Assembly: GCF_001552415.1 (NCBI RefSeq)
Contig: NZ_BCRD01000003.1
Location: forward strand, 186,001-250,000
Length of the DNA stretch: 64,000 nucleotides
From: Corynebacterium xerosis NBRC 16721 = ATCC 373
Lineage (GTDB): Bacteria > Actinomycetota > Actinomycetes > Mycobacteriales > Mycobacteriaceae
Reading direction: 5' to 3'
Both the position numbers and the translations under genes were made by a program. The notes under the pieces are model-generated. The model made no database searches, had not been told where the DNA came from, and saw nothing but the letters and a program-made list of their open reading frames with translations. Below, in pieces: positions 9,516 to 23,468 of the stretch (positions are counted from its first letter, which is position 1; every line of letters begins with the position of its first letter).

Positions 9516-9830
9516 ATGGACATGAAGCTCAAAAAGGCAGAAGACGTGCAGACCGCCCCGCTCATCGCGACGGGGCTCATCGGCGGCTGGCTCACCGCCC
9601 GCGAAACCGGCATCCGCCCGCTCGGCGGCGTCATCCTCGCCGCGGCCGGCATCTACTCGGCGCGCACCTGGTACGCCCGCAAGGGCCCGCTGGCCACCGC
9701 CGGGCTGCTCTGCGCGTACGTCGGCGCGTTCGGCGTCTCGCACCCGGCCGCGAAGAAGATCGGCGCCTGGCCCGCCGTGCTGTCCGTCACCGCCGTCACC
9801 GCCGGGCTGGCCGCGCTGGCGGATCAGTAG
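9516..9830 (+). CDS. Small conserved membrane protein
   Basis: 104 residues with about three hydrophobic stretches ([44 protein letters not shown]) and a charged N-terminus. No function is recognised. Two starts are possible: ATG 9516 as a leaderless start 7 nt after TACGCT, or ATG 9522 with GGAGG 8 nt upstream (102 residues). It is divergent from thiE, and its stop overlaps the convergent NUDIX gene by 7 bp. Confidence 0.75.
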   Translation: MDMKLKKAEDVQTAPLIATGLIGGWLTARETGIRPLGGVILAAAGIYSARTWYARKGPLATAGLLCAYVGAFGVSHPAAKKIGAWPAVLSVTAVTAGLAALADQ

Positions 9831-10327
9831 GTTTCGCGCAGCAACTCCTCGGCGCGCCGCCGCACGCCGGGCCAGGACTCCGCGAACGCCGGCAGCAGCG
9901 GCAGGTCCGCGACCTCGGCCAGCGGCACCCAGCGCAGCTCGAGCGACTCGGCGTTGGGAAACGTCTCCAGCGCATGGTCGGCCATGGCGAAGACGGTCGT
10001 GTACGTCCAGTCGCCGGTCAGATCCGGGCGCGCGGGGTCGGCAGGGAACGGCCCGGAGGTGACCTCGGCCTCGAGGACGCGGACCTGATCGGCGGTGATC
10101 CCCGTTTCCTCCTCGGATTCGCGCAGCGCCGCTTCGGCGGCCGTTTCGTGTGAATCGCGGGCGCCTCCCGGCACCCCCCACGTCAGCGGGCACGACGTCC
10201 ATTCGGCGCGATATTGCATGAGAACGCGCCCGTCGGGGGTGAGCAGGAGCAACCCCGCGGCGCCGAGCCTCCCCCACAATCGGGAGCCGTCGGGGCCAGC
10301 GGCCCAGCCATTGCCGTCGTGAAGCAT
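9824..10327 (-). CDS. NUDIX hydrolase (MutT3-like)
   Basis: 167 residues. The full Nudix box G-x5-E-x7-RE-x2-EE-x-G runs from about residue 55 to 77 (GGARDSHETAAEA then LRESEEETGI). Such enzymes hydrolyse nucleoside diphosphates linked to another moiety. From memory, the position between thi genes and the glnH/pknG operon matches mutT3 (Rv0413) of M. tuberculosis. TAGTCT at 10334-10339 ends 6 nt before the ATG, so it is probably leaderless. The substrate is not determined. Confidence 0.88.
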   Translation of the reverse strand: MLHDGNGWAAGPDGSRLWGRLGAAGLLLLTPDGRVLMQYRAEWTSCPLTWGVPGGARDSHETAAEAALRESEEETGITADQVRVLEAEVTSGPFPADPARPDLTGDWTYTTVFAMADHALETFPNAESLELRWVPLAEVADLPLLPAFAESWPGVRRRAEELLRETY

Positions 10328-10333
10328 GGCCCC

Positions 10334-10339
10334 AGACTA
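10334..10339 (-). promoter_or_regulatory. -10 box of leaderless NUDIX gene
   Basis: On the minus strand TAGTCT is followed by GGGGCC and then the ATG. There is no purine-rich binding site, and the spacing fits a leaderless start. Confidence 0.5.
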
Positions 10340-10364
10340 CGCGGTCGCCGCCGGCGCCCCTCCC

Positions 10365-10380
10365 TGTGGTTTGCCTCACA
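10365..10380. promoter_or_regulatory. Candidate GlxR (CRP-type) site upstream of glnX
   Basis: TGTGG-TTTGCC-TCACA differs by one base from the GlxR consensus TGTGA-N6-TCACA. It overlaps the -35 box of the glnX promoter, so cAMP/GlxR would be expected to influence glnX-glnH-pknG. This is inference from the motif. Confidence 0.55.
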
Positions 10381-10398
10381 TGACAACGGGACTAACAT
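10371..10398 (+). promoter_or_regulatory. Promoter of glnX-glnH-pknG
   Basis: TTGCCT (10371-10376) and TAACAT (10393-10398) are 16 nt apart and match sigma-A-type boxes. The leader would be about 55-60 nt, with GGGAGG ahead of the glnX ATG. Confidence 0.5.
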
Positions 10399-10461
10399 CT
10401 GTAACAGAGTTTCCCCCGCGCCCGCGGGGGCCGGATCTGCAGCGACGGGAGGCGAAGCGCG

Positions 10462-15394
<4,933 letters not shown>

Positions 15395-15443
15395 GCACCC
15401 CCCCCGGCGGATTGCACGGCTTTCACCATCGGCCCCGCCGCCG

Positions 15444-15449
15444 TAAAGT
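15444..15449 (+). promoter_or_regulatory. -10 box of leaderless L,D-transpeptidase gene
   Basis: TAAAGT is followed by GCCCTTC and the ATG. A separate promoter here would uncouple this gene from pknG. Confidence 0.5.
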
Positions 15450-15456
15450 GCCCTTC

Positions 15457-16128
15457 ATGACCGGAAAGCACCGTAAGCCCTCCCGCCTCCGCCGCGTGGC
15501 GCGCACCGCCGCGCCGCTGGCCGTCATCGCAGGCCTCGGCGCAGCCCCAACAGCCGCCGGCGCGCAGCCGCTGCCGAACCTCGGCCCGGCCCCGCAGGCC
15601 CCGAACCGCGCCGACATCGACGGTTTCCTGGACCGCGCGCAGATCCCGGGCGAGGTCCGCGACGCCGTGGAGCCGTTCCTGCCCAAGGCCGAGCCGCAGC
15701 CCGCCCCGGCTCCGGCCCCGGCTCCGGCTCCGGCCCCCGCGCCGGTGCAGGAGGAGCGCGCCGCCGACGCCCCGCCGGAGTCCCCGTGCCCGGCCACCGC
15801 CCGCGCCTGCGTCGACCTGTCCGGCAACCGCACCTGGCTGCAGCAGGACGGCAAGCTGCTCTACGGCCCGACCGTCATGTCGCACGGCAAGCCCGGCCAG
15901 GAGACCCCGAAGGGCACCTTCACGGTGACCCGCAAGGTCAAGGACGAGATCTCCTACGAGTTCGACAACGCCCCGATGCCGTACGCCGTGTACTTCACCA
16001 ACAACGGCCACGCGTTCCACGAGGGCTCGACCAACGTCCAGTCGGCCGGCTGCGTCCGCCTGTCCCACGACGCCGCCAAGTTCTTCTTCGAGAACCTGCA
16101 GGTCGGCGACGTCGTCTACATCTACTAA
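15457..16128 (+). CDS. Secreted L,D-transpeptidase (YkuD domain)
   Basis: 223 residues. A twin-Arg-like charged N-terminus and hydrophobic stretch end near AGA-QP (residue ~36), indicating export. A Pro-Ala repeat linker (about 82-98) leads to the YkuD catalytic domain (about 118-223). The active-site signature HEGSTNVQSAGCVRL supplies His, Ser-x-Gly-Cys and Arg. Such enzymes form 3-3 crosslinks in peptidoglycan or attach proteins to it. A bidirectional terminator follows. Which of these reactions it carries out cannot be told from sequence. Confidence 0.92.
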   Translation: MTGKHRKPSRLRRVARTAAPLAVIAGLGAAPTAAGAQPLPNLGPAPQAPNRADIDGFLDRAQIPGEVRDAVEPFLPKAEPQPAPAPAPAPAPAPAPVQEERAADAPPESPCPATARACVDLSGNRTWLQQDGKLLYGPTVMSHGKPGQETPKGTFTVTRKVKDEISYEFDNAPMPYAVYFTNNGHAFHEGSTNVQSAGCVRLSHDAAKFFFENLQVGDVVYIY

Positions 16129-16199
16129 GGGCCCGTACCAAGGGGCACGGCCACCGCGACGGTCCACGTGAGCGTCGCAAAGCAAGGCCACCGACGCGA

Positions 16200-16229
16200 A
16201 AAACCCGCCGGAACCGACCGGCGGGTTTT
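16200..16229. terminator. Bidirectional intrinsic terminator
   Basis: A perfect 12-bp stem AAAACCCGCCGG / CCGGCGGGTTTT with a 6-nt loop. T-runs on both strands suit both the + L,D-transpeptidase gene and the convergent ackA. Confidence 0.9.
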
Positions 16230-16252
16230 CGCGTGCGCGGAAACTCCGGGAA

Positions 16253-17449
16253 CTAGTGCGCGTAGGCCATGGCGTACTGCGCGATGGCCAGCTCCTCGTT
16301 GGTGGGGACCACGAAGACCTTGACGGTGGAATCGTCCGCGGAGATCAGGCGCGGGCCGTCGTTCGGGCCGGCGTTGCGCTCCGGGTCGATCTTGATGCCG
16401 AAGTTCTCCAGCTCCGCCATCGAGTCGCGGCGGATGCCCACGTGGTTCTCGCCGACGCCGGCGGTGAACGTGATGGCGTCCAGGCGGCCCAGGATCAGCA
16501 TGTAGGAGCCGATGTAGCGGCGCAGCTGGTGCACGTACATCTGGTAGGCCGCCCACGCGTCCGGGTCGTTGTCGTCCATGCGCTCCTGCAGGATGCGGAA
16601 GTCGTTGACGCCGGAGACGCCCTTCAGGCCGGACTGGCGGTTGCACAGGTTGTCGATCTCGTCGATGGACATGCCCTGGCGGTACAGGTGGAAGATGATG
16701 CCCGGGTCGATGTCGCCGGTGCGGGTGCCCATCATCAGGCCGGCCAGCGGGGTCAGGCCCATTGACGTGTCCACGGCCAGGCCGCCGCGCACCGCCGCCG
16801 CCGAGGCGCCGTTGCCCAGGTGCAGGGTGATCTGGTTGACCTCGCGGGGATCCTTGCCCAGCAGCTCCGGGACCTGGCCCGACACGTACTCGTGGCTGGT
16901 GCCGTGGAAACCGTAGCGGCGGATGTCGTGCTTCGCGGCGACCTCGGCGTTGATCGGGTACAGCGCGGCGGCCGGCGGCATGTCGTGGAAGAAACCGGTG
17001 TCGAACACCGCGACGTGCGGCACGTCGGGGAGCAGCTTGCGGGCCTCCTCGACGCCGACGATGTTCGCCGGGTTGTGCAGCGGCGCCAGCGGAATCAGGT
17101 CGCGGATCATCTCGACGATCTGGTCGTCGATCAGCTGCGGCTTCGAGAACAGCTTGCCGCCGTGGACGACGCGGTGGCCGACCGCGGCGATCTCCACGGA
17201 GTGCGGGCCACAGCCGTTGTCGTCCATGAGCTTGAAGGCCTTGTCCAGGCCGTCGGCGTGATCGGAGATCGGCTCGGTGACCTCGATCTTCTCGCCGCCG
17301 ACCTTGAGGACGATGGTGCCGTTGTCCTCGCCGATGCGCTCGACGAGACCGGAGACGTACGGCGGCTCGGTGGCGTCCTTGGAGGGATCGACCAGCTGGA
17401 ACTTGATGGACGAGGATCCGGAATTGACTACGAGGGCGTGACGCGACAT
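16253..17449 (-). CDS. ackA: Acetate kinase
   Basis: 398 residues, full length. It interconverts acetate plus ATP with acetyl phosphate. [15 protein letters not shown] at the N-terminus, [30 protein letters not shown] and the C-terminal FTAGVGENH are all present. The ATG lies 3 bp after the pta stop, with AGGAGG inside the end of pta. It forms the pta-ackA acetate activation/overflow pair. In C. glutamicum this operon is under RamA, RamB and GlxR; no clear RamB box was found here. Confidence 0.97.
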   Translation of the reverse strand: MSRHALVVNSGSSSIKFQLVDPSKDATEPPYVSGLVERIGEDNGTIVLKVGGEKIEVTEPISDHADGLDKAFKLMDDNGCGPHSVEIAAVGHRVVHGGKLFSKPQLIDDQIVEMIRDLIPLAPLHNPANIVGVEEARKLLPDVPHVAVFDTGFFHDMPPAAALYPINAEVAAKHDIRRYGFHGTSHEYVSGQVPELLGKDPREVNQITLHLGNGASAAAVRGGLAVDTSMGLTPLAGLMMGTRTGDIDPGIIFHLYRQGMSIDEIDNLCNRQSGLKGVSGVNDFRILQERMDDNDPDAWAAYQMYVHQLRRYIGSYMLILGRLDAITFTAGVGENHVGIRRDSMAELENFGIKIDPERNAGPNDGPRLISADDSTVKVFVVPTNEELAIAQYAMAYAH

Positions 17450-17452
17450 GAC

Positions 17453-18955
17453 TTAGTTTCCTCCTGCCTGGATGGCGGTGATGGCGACGGTGTTCACGAT
17501 GTCGGCGACCGTCGCGCCGCGCGACAGGTCGTTGACCGGCTTGTTCAGGCCCTGGAGGATGGGTCCGATGGCGAGTGCGCCGCCGCAGCGCTGGGCGATC
17601 TTGTAGCCGATGTTTCCGGCGTCGAGATCGGGGAACACGAAGACCGTGGCCTTGCCGGCCACCTTCGAATCCGGCATCTTCTTCTTCGCCGTCGACGGCG
17701 AGATGGCCGCGTCGAACTGCAGCGGGCCGTCGACGGCCAGCTCCGGGTCGAGCTCGCGGGCCTTGGCCAGGCCGGCCTTGACGCGGTCGACGTCCTCGCC
17801 GGTGCCGGACTCGCCGGTGGAGTAGGACATCATGGCCACGCGCGGCTCGATGCCGAAGTTGGCGGCGGTCTCGGCGGAGACCACCGCGATCTCGCCGAGC
17901 TGCTCCGGCGTCGGCTTCGGCAGGACGGCGCAGTCCGCGAAGCCCCACAGGCGGTCGTCCATGACCATGAGGAACAGCGACGACACCGTCGACGCGCCCG
18001 GCTTGGTCTTGATGATCTGGAACGACGGCTTGATGGTGTGCGCCGTGGTGTTGGCCGCGCCGGAGACCATGCCGTCGGCCAGGCCCTTGTGGATCATCAT
18101 CGTGGCGAAGTAGGAGATGTCGTTCATGGTCTCCCGCGCCTCGTCGATGGTGATGCCCTTCGACTTGCGCAGCTCCGCGAATTCCTCGGCGAAGGAATCC
18201 AGGTGCGGCGACGTCGTCGGGTCCATCAGCGCGGCCTTCGACAGGTCCAGGCCCAGGACGCGGGCGCGGTCCTTGATGAACTCCGGGTCGCCCAGGATGG
18301 TCAGGTCGCAGATGTCGGAGGACAGCAGCTCGTTCGCGGCGATGAGGATGCGGTCGTCCTCGCCCTCCGGCAGCACGATGTGGCGGCGGTTCTCCTTGGC
18401 CTGCTGCAGCAGCCACCACTGGAAGCGCTGCGGCGTCATGATCACCGGCACATCGGCCGACAGGGCCGAGGCGAGGCCATCGGCGTCGTCAAGCGAGACC
18501 ACCGGCACGTCCAGCTTCGGCTTCTCGTCCACCTCCCCGGTGAGCACGACCGCCAGCGGCGCGGCGTAGCGGGTGCGCAGCTCGGCAACGGCCATGCGGA
18601 TGCGGGTCAGCGCGGCGTCGTCGGAGCAGCCCTCGCCGTCGGCGACGAGTACCACGCCGGAGCCGGTGACGGCGGCGACGCGGGCGTCGAAGTCGAGGTT
18701 GCCGGTGGCGATGAGGACCATCGGCTGGTCGCCGGAGGCGCGCTCGGCCTCGACGGCGGTGACGACTTGGCCCAGGGCGTGGTCGGGGTTGCCCACGACC
18801 TCGTCGACGGTGGCGCCCTGCGGGCCGCCGACCGTGTGCATCATGCGGGCGCCGCCGAGGGCGGAGGAGACCGCCTCGATCACCTCGCGGTGGTCCCCGG
18901 ACTGGTCGACGGAGGTGACGAGCACCGCCGCGGCTGAATTCACGTTTTCGCTCAC
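17453..18955 (-). CDS. pta: Phosphate acetyltransferase
   Basis: 500 residues. An N-terminal P-loop-like regulatory part (about 1-165) precedes the catalytic PTA_PTB domain, with HIVLPEGEDDRIL, GMVSGAANTTAHTIKPSFQIIKT and YSTGESGTGEDVDRV. It converts acetyl-CoA plus phosphate to acetyl phosphate. The start is GTG, with GGAAAGGA upstream; no in-frame ATG fits better. First gene of pta-ackA. A GCTTGACGACG word (18484-18494) encodes Leu-Asp-Asp here. Confidence 0.95.
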   Translation of the reverse strand: MSENVNSAAAVLVTSVDQSGDHREVIEAVSSALGGARMMHTVGGPQGATVDEVVGNPDHALGQVVTAVEAERASGDQPMVLIATGNLDFDARVAAVTGSGVVLVADGEGCSDDAALTRIRMAVAELRTRYAAPLAVVLTGEVDEKPKLDVPVVSLDDADGLASALSADVPVIMTPQRFQWWLLQQAKENRRHIVLPEGEDDRILIAANELLSSDICDLTILGDPEFIKDRARVLGLDLSKAALMDPTTSPHLDSFAEEFAELRKSKGITIDEARETMNDISYFATMMIHKGLADGMVSGAANTTAHTIKPSFQIIKTKPGASTVSSLFLMVMDDRLWGFADCAVLPKPTPEQLGEIAVVSAETAANFGIEPRVAMMSYSTGESGTGEDVDRVKAGLAKARELDPELAVDGPLQFDAAISPSTAKKKMPDSKVAGKATVFVFPDLDAGNIGYKIAQRCGGALAIGPILQGLNKPVNDLSRGATVADIVNTVAITAIQAGGN

Positions 18956-19176
18956 GGTTTGTGTCCTTTCCGATGCGCCGGGCTGGGCGCACGCCTGTGG
19001 ACCCGGCTCCGACTCGCGCGACGAGTCCCGGGAATCAGTGAGTCATGGTTCATTCTCTGCCAATAATTGTGAGTCACCTTACATACCCGGCGCAACGGCG
19101 GATACCTCCCGGGTACCCCTGTAAGCCGGACATTCGGGCGCATTCCCGCGATCGCCGCACGACCCGACCACCCGGA

Positions 19177-19192
19177 CGTGACCAGGGTCACA
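19177..19192. promoter_or_regulatory. Candidate GlxR (CRP-type) site, pta/fprA region
   Basis: CGTGA-CCAGGG-TCACA has one mismatch to TGTGA-N6-TCACA. It lies 130 bp before fprA and 220 bp before pta, so it could serve either gene; GlxR control of pta-ack is known in C. glutamicum. Confidence 0.55.
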
Positions 19193-19209
19193 CTTGAGCG
19201 GGGGCCCGG

Positions 19210-19228
19210 TTAGGTTCACCTCACCCGA
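19210..19228. promoter_or_regulatory. Candidate DtxR box before fprA
   Basis: TTAGGTTCACCTCACCCGA matches the 19-bp DtxR consensus at 13 positions, including a perfect left TTAGGTT. Iron-dependent repression of a ferredoxin reductase gene would make sense; this is inference from the motif. Confidence 0.4.
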
Positions 19229-19321
19229 CATGGATGTTCTCAGGTGGCCCCATTAGTATGGTGCGGAAATCGCGTTTCCCGTCGCGCACCCCAACCCCGA
19301 GAAGAGCAGGTCCAACTCAGC

Positions 19322-20683
19322 ATGTCCCGTCCCCTCCGCGTCGCCATCATCGGTTCCGGCCCGGCCGGCGTCTATGCCTCGGATGCCCTGATGAAGTCCG
19401 GGCGCGGGGTCAGCATCGACCTGTACGAGAAGATGCCCGCCCCGTTCGGCCTCATCCGCTACGGCGTGGCGCCGGATCACCCCCGCATCAAGGGCATCAT
19501 CAAGAGCCTGCACAGGGTGCTGGACAAGCCGGAGGTCCGGCTCATCGCCAACGTCGAGTTCGGCAAGGACGTGACCCTCGACGAGCTCAGGGAGCTTTAC
19601 GACGCCGTCGTGTTCGCGACCGGCGCCGTCGGCGACCGCGACCTGAACGTGCCGGGCGCGGACCTCGACGGCCACCATGGCGCCGGCGAGTTCGTCGGTT
19701 TCTACGACGGCAACCCGCTGTTCAAGCGCGATTGGGACCTGTCGGCCGAGTCCGTCGCCGTCGTCGGCGTGGGCAACGTCGGCCTGGACGTCGCGCGCAT
19801 CCTGGCGAAGACCGGCGATGAGCTGCACGTCACCGAGATCCCGGACAACGTGTACGAGACCCTGCGCACCAACAAGGCCCGCGAGGTCCACGTGTTCGGC
19901 CGCCGCGGCCCGGCGCAGGCGAAGTTCACGCCGCTGGAGCTGAAGGAGCTGGACCACTCCCCGACCATCGAGGTCGTGGTGAACCCGGAGGACATCGATT
20001 ACGACGCCGTGTCGGAGTCGAGCCGCCGCGAGTCGAAGATCGTGGATCAGGTCTGCTCGATCATCGAGAATTACGCGATCCGCGACCCGAAGGGCGCGCC
20101 GCACAAGCTGTTCATCCACTTCTTCGAGTCTCCGGTGGAGATCCTCGGCGAGGACGGCAAGGTGTCGGGCATCCGCACCGAGCGCATGGAGCTCGACGGC
20201 AACGGCGGCGTCCGCGGCACCGGCGAGTTCACCGATTGGCCGGTCGGTGCGGTGTACCGCGCCGTCGGTTACCGCTCGGACGCACTGCCGGGCATTCCGT
20301 TCGATGACCGCAAGGCCGTCATCCCCAATGCGGGCGGCCGCGTCCTCGACGGCGCAGAGGAGGGTGCCGACCACATCACCGGCCTGTACACCACGGGCTG
20401 GGTCAAGCGCGGGCCCGTCGGCCTGATCGGCAACACCAAGGGCGACGCCAACGAGACCGTGGCGAACCTGCTGGAGGATTACGACGCCGGCAACACCTTC
20501 GCCCCGTCCAAGCCGGGCGAGGACGAGGCCCTGGCGTTCCTGGAGTCCAAGGGCGTGCCCTTCGTGACCTGGGACGGCTGGTACTCCCTCGACGCCGCCG
20601 AGCGGAAGCTGGGCGAGACCGAGGGCCGCGAGCGCAAGAAGATCGTCGAGTGGGACGAGATGGTCGAGGCCGCGCGCGGCTAG
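19322..20683 (+). CDS. fprA: Ferredoxin/flavodoxin-NADP reductase FprA
   Basis: 453 residues of the adrenodoxin-reductase-like family. The FAD site is VAIIGSGPAGVYASDAL at residue ~7 and the NADPH site VVGVGNVGLDVARIL near 145; GLYTTGWVKRGPVGLIGNTKGDA lies near the C-terminus. It moves electrons between NADPH and ferredoxins. A second copy at 34283-35656 is nearly identical, with about 60 consecutive identical bases, but lies under a different operator. The start MSRPLRVAII fits the family; a longer frame to 19244 would run into the promoter region. A TTCG-loop terminator follows. Confidence 0.94.
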   Translation: MSRPLRVAIIGSGPAGVYASDALMKSGRGVSIDLYEKMPAPFGLIRYGVAPDHPRIKGIIKSLHRVLDKPEVRLIANVEFGKDVTLDELRELYDAVVFATGAVGDRDLNVPGADLDGHHGAGEFVGFYDGNPLFKRDWDLSAESVAVVGVGNVGLDVARILAKTGDELHVTEIPDNVYETLRTNKAREVHVFGRRGPAQAKFTPLELKELDHSPTIEVVVNPEDIDYDAVSESSRRESKIVDQVCSIIENYAIRDPKGAPHKLFIHFFESPVEILGEDGKVSGIRTERMELDGNGGVRGTGEFTDWPVGAVYRAVGYRSDALPGIPFDDRKAVIPNAGGRVLDGAEEGADHITGLYTTGWVKRGPVGLIGNTKGDANETVANLLEDYDAGNTFAPSKPGEDEALAFLESKGVPFVTWDGWYSLDAAERKLGETEGRERKKIVEWDEMVEAARG

Positions 20684-20743
20684 GTTGCCGGGTTCCCGGG
20701 CTTTCGTGTTCGCGGGTACTCGGGGATGTGATTTCACCGAATC

Positions 20744-20770
20744 AGCCGGGGTCTTCGGACCCCGGCTTTT
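20744..20770 (+). terminator. Intrinsic terminator after fprA
   Basis: A 10-bp perfect stem AGCCGGGGTC / GACCCCGGCT with a stable TTCG tetraloop is followed by TTT. It lies 60 bp after the fprA stop. Confidence 0.85.
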
Positions 20771-20843
20771 GCCGCGGGCGGGGCCTATTTTCCGGAAAGT
20801 GCGGTGCCGAGCACGCCGACGGTGGTGGCGATTGCGATTCCAT

Positions 20844-22556
20844 CTAGAACGGGATCCCCGGTACCGGCCCCAGCGGATCCGGAGGCTCGGGAGCCTTCTC
20901 CCGATCGCCCTCAATGTCGGGCGGGGTCAGCGGCCACCCGTCATCGAGCGCCTCGGCAACCGCCCGGGCCTCGGCAGCTGCCTCCGGGTCCGAGCTGTTT
21001 TGCGGGCCGGCGATGAACTCATCGAACGCCGCCTCAAACTCCTTCGTCGCCCGCGCATGCTCCCGAATGGCCCGATCGTCATCCGCCTTCTCCATCGCCG
21101 CGATCGCATCGAATTTGGCCCGCAACCGCTTGTGGTTGCCATCCCGGATGATCTTCGTGCGCCGCGCCGCCCGCTGGCCGAACGTCTGCCGCTTGATGTG
21201 CGCCATCGGGCCCGACGGCACCGTCGTCGTCTCCAGCTCGCCATCATGACTGGTCCACGTCACGCTGCCGGCGTCGTGCATGACGGCATGGAAATGTCTG
21301 CTGGTCTTCATGTTGTGGTGATGGCGGCACAGGCACTGCAGATTCCACGTGGCCGTCACGCCCGTCACCGGCCCGGCGACCGGACCCATCGGCGCTTTGT
21401 TCGCCAGGTCCAACTCGGCCATCTCCCTGGCCGACTCGAACGCTCCCTTCGTGTGCTTCGCCCCACCCAGCAACGGATGCCCCTCGACGTACTTCGAGCG
21501 TGGGTCATAGTTGATGACGTGGTCGATGTCGCACTTGTGCGCCGGCACATCGCATCCGGGAAACCGGCACGTGCCATCCCGACCCCGGACCCGGGCCTTC
21601 TGTTCATCGGTGGGGACGTACCCGGGCGTGTGGGAGTCACGGGAGAAGCGCTTGTGGGTGCACCGCTCCAACCACTCGCGGCCGACGTGGTCCTCCAACC
21701 ACCCGGCACCATCGAGCCACACCGCCACCGACTCTTTGTCGCAGGCGCCGTCGACGTAGACGTTCATGGTGATCTCCGCCGACGCCGTGCCCCGGCACAT
21801 GTGCATGAGCACATCGCCCCGCGTGCACTCCCGTCCCGCCGCACGCTCCGACTCGTAGATGGCGTTCGCGATCGCCTCGAACTCCGCCATCCGGTCTTTG
21901 CGCAGATGCGCCATCAGCTCGCCATGATCGCCGGGGCGCTGGGTATCGATGGAGTAGCCCTCGGGCTCCTTCGAATCCTTCGGCTCGTCCTCATCGGGTG
22001 GGGTGGAGATCGGTTCGATCCGCTCGACGATCGCCGCCAACTCGCGGGCAAATTTCCGCAGGCCGGGGAGGGCCTGGTATTCCCGGCGGGGCGCCAAGTA
22101 TTTGAGTATCGCGGTCTCGACGGCGTGGAGGTTGCCGTCGGAGATGGCGACGGTGGCATCGGCTATTTTGCCGAGGTAGGCGATGGGCAGCACGCCGGCG
22201 TCGGCGAAGTCCTTCAGCCGTGGCATGCGGGCAAGCATGATGCCGACGTCGCAGTAGAGCAGGGCGGCCCATTTGCCGCCGCCGATTTTCACGGCCAGCT
22301 TCGCCGCATGGGCGTCGACGTCGTCGGCATCGTCGGGGGCCGCCATGGTGGCCATGGCCACCGCGGCGATGTTCATGCCGCGGGCGTGGTTGATGAAGGG
22401 ATCATCCGTCTTTTCGGTGATCCACTTCTTGCGCGCCGGCGGCGACTGCGATGAGTGGCCGGCGCCGAAGTCGAGGTGGGCGATCTCGTCGAAGCGATCA
22501 TCGCCGGGTTGGTCGTGGTGGTGGTCCGGATCGTCGTTCACGAAGTCGAATGCCAC
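20844..22556 (-). CDS. DUF222 / HNH endonuclease domain protein (copy 1)
   Basis: 570 residues. An N-terminal DUF222 region (about 60-300) precedes an HNH nuclease motif: CRFPGCDVPAHKCDIDH (residues ~330-346), then NLQCLCRHHHN (~405-415). About 45 residues separate the two halves, more than in copy 2. These 13E12-type proteins are multicopy in actinobacteria; their role is not established, though a nuclease linked to mobility or DNA repair is often proposed. The start is GTG at 22556. A leader of about 130 nt carries a LexA-like operator shared with copy 2. Confidence 0.85.
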   Translation of the reverse strand: MAFDFVNDDPDHHHDQPGDDRFDEIAHLDFGAGHSSQSPPARKKWITEKTDDPFINHARGMNIAAVAMATMAAPDDADDVDAHAAKLAVKIGGGKWAALLYCDVGIMLARMPRLKDFADAGVLPIAYLGKIADATVAISDGNLHAVETAILKYLAPRREYQALPGLRKFARELAAIVERIEPISTPPDEDEPKDSKEPEGYSIDTQRPGDHGELMAHLRKDRMAEFEAIANAIYESERAAGRECTRGDVLMHMCRGTASAEITMNVYVDGACDKESVAVWLDGAGWLEDHVGREWLERCTHKRFSRDSHTPGYVPTDEQKARVRGRDGTCRFPGCDVPAHKCDIDHVINYDPRSKYVEGHPLLGGAKHTKGAFESAREMAELDLANKAPMGPVAGPVTGVTATWNLQCLCRHHHNMKTSRHFHAVMHDAGSVTWTSHDGELETTTVPSGPMAHIKRQTFGQRAARRTKIIRDGNHKRLRAKFDAIAAMEKADDDRAIREHARATKEFEAAFDEFIAGPQNSSDPEAAAEARAVAEALDDGWPLTPPDIEGDREKAPEPPDPLGPVPGIPF

Positions 22557-22687
22557 GAGCGCGTCCTGTGGTGACTGGATGAATGATCAGGGAAGAAAAC
22601 CGGGAACAGAGCCGGAATAAGAGCCAGAAAAAGCGGGGCCGAAGAGCCCCAACGGATGTAGAACCCCCGCCCCGCCTTCACCCGTAA

Positions 22688-22709
22688 TGATACATGTGTT
22701 CGACATGTA
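22688..22709 (-). promoter_or_regulatory. LexA-like operator/promoter of HNH copy 1
   Basis: On the minus strand TCGAACACATGTATCA (22688-22703) matches the corynebacterial SOS box TCGAAMA-N2-TGTTCGA at 13 of 16 positions. It overlaps a perfect inverted repeat TACATGT-GTTCG-ACATGTA (22691-22709) and a possible TATCAT -10. The 272-bp gap around it holds no supported gene. Confidence 0.45.
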
Positions 22710-22828
22710 CCGCATGTCCATTCGATGACATTTTGTCCACGAAACGGCGAATTTTACCCGCCCTCCAGTTGTCGCACGGATGAACGAAAGCACCATTGGA
22801 AGAGATACCGACGCTCACCACCGCGCCC

Positions 22829-23467
22829 TCACCCGCCGAGCTCCACCACCTCGTCCGCCACGGCCGCCAGCAACCGGTGGTCGTGGGAGATGAACAGCAC
22901 CCCGACGCCGGCGTCGGCACGCTCGCGCAGCACCGCCACGACGCCCGCGGAGGTGATCGGGTCGAGCATGGACGTCGGCTCGTCGCAGATGAGGAAGGCC
23001 GGGTCCTGCACGAGCGCGCGGGCGATGACGGCGCGCTGGAGCTGGCCGTCGGACACGCCGTCGGGGCGGCGCCCGAGCAATTCGCCGTCGAGCAGCACGG
23101 ATTCGGCGGCGGCGTCGACGGCGGCGCGCTCCCCGGACGCCTCGCGCCCGATGCGCCCGCCCGCCGCGATCCGGAACGGCTCGCCGATGGTCCGCCGCAA
23201 CGTCCACCGGGGGTCGCAGGCGTCGCGGGGCGCCTGGCCGATCATGGCCACGCGCACGGGGCCGCCGCCGGCGACCTCGCCGGAATCCGGGATCAACCTT
23301 GCGGACATCACCTTCGCCAGGGTCGATTTGCCGGAGCCGCTGGGCCCGACCAGGCCCACGATGCGTCCCGGCGCCACGTCGAGCGAGACGTCGTCGAGCA
23401 CGGTCCGGCCGCCGAACGCGACGGAGATGCCGCGGGCGGACAGCGAAGCGGGGGTCACGGGCGCCAT
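22829..23467 (-). CDS. ABC transporter ATPase, peptide/nickel type (second ATPase)
   Basis: 212 residues, short for the family. Walker A GPSGSGKST (near 42) and Walker B LICDEPTSMLD are intact. The signature loop reads VSDGQLQR instead of LSGGQ, and the C-terminal oligopeptide-binding tail usual in OppD/OppF is absent. It pairs with the 246-residue ATPase one base upstream to power the importer. Last gene of the five-gene operon. Confidence 0.88.
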   Translation of the reverse strand: MAPVTPASLSARGISVAFGGRTVLDDVSLDVAPGRIVGLVGPSGSGKSTLAKVMSARLIPDSGEVAGGGPVRVAMIGQAPRDACDPRWTLRRTIGEPFRIAAGGRIGREASGERAAVDAAAESVLLDGELLGRRPDGVSDGQLQRAVIARALVQDPAFLICDEPTSMLDPITSAGVVAVLRERADAGVGVLFISHDHRLLAAVADEVVELGG

Positions 23468-23468
23468 C

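Larger units (their letters stand above)
18956..19321. promoter_or_regulatory. 366-bp divergent regulatory region pta/fprA
   Basis: No gene is supported here. The pta side holds GGAAAGGA and an AT-rich patch (CCAATAATTGTGAGTCACC) that may carry its promoter. The fprA side holds a CRP-type site and a DtxR-like box, listed separately. The fprA leader after the likely promoter is about 90 nt. No RamB-type motif was recognised. Confidence 0.6.
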
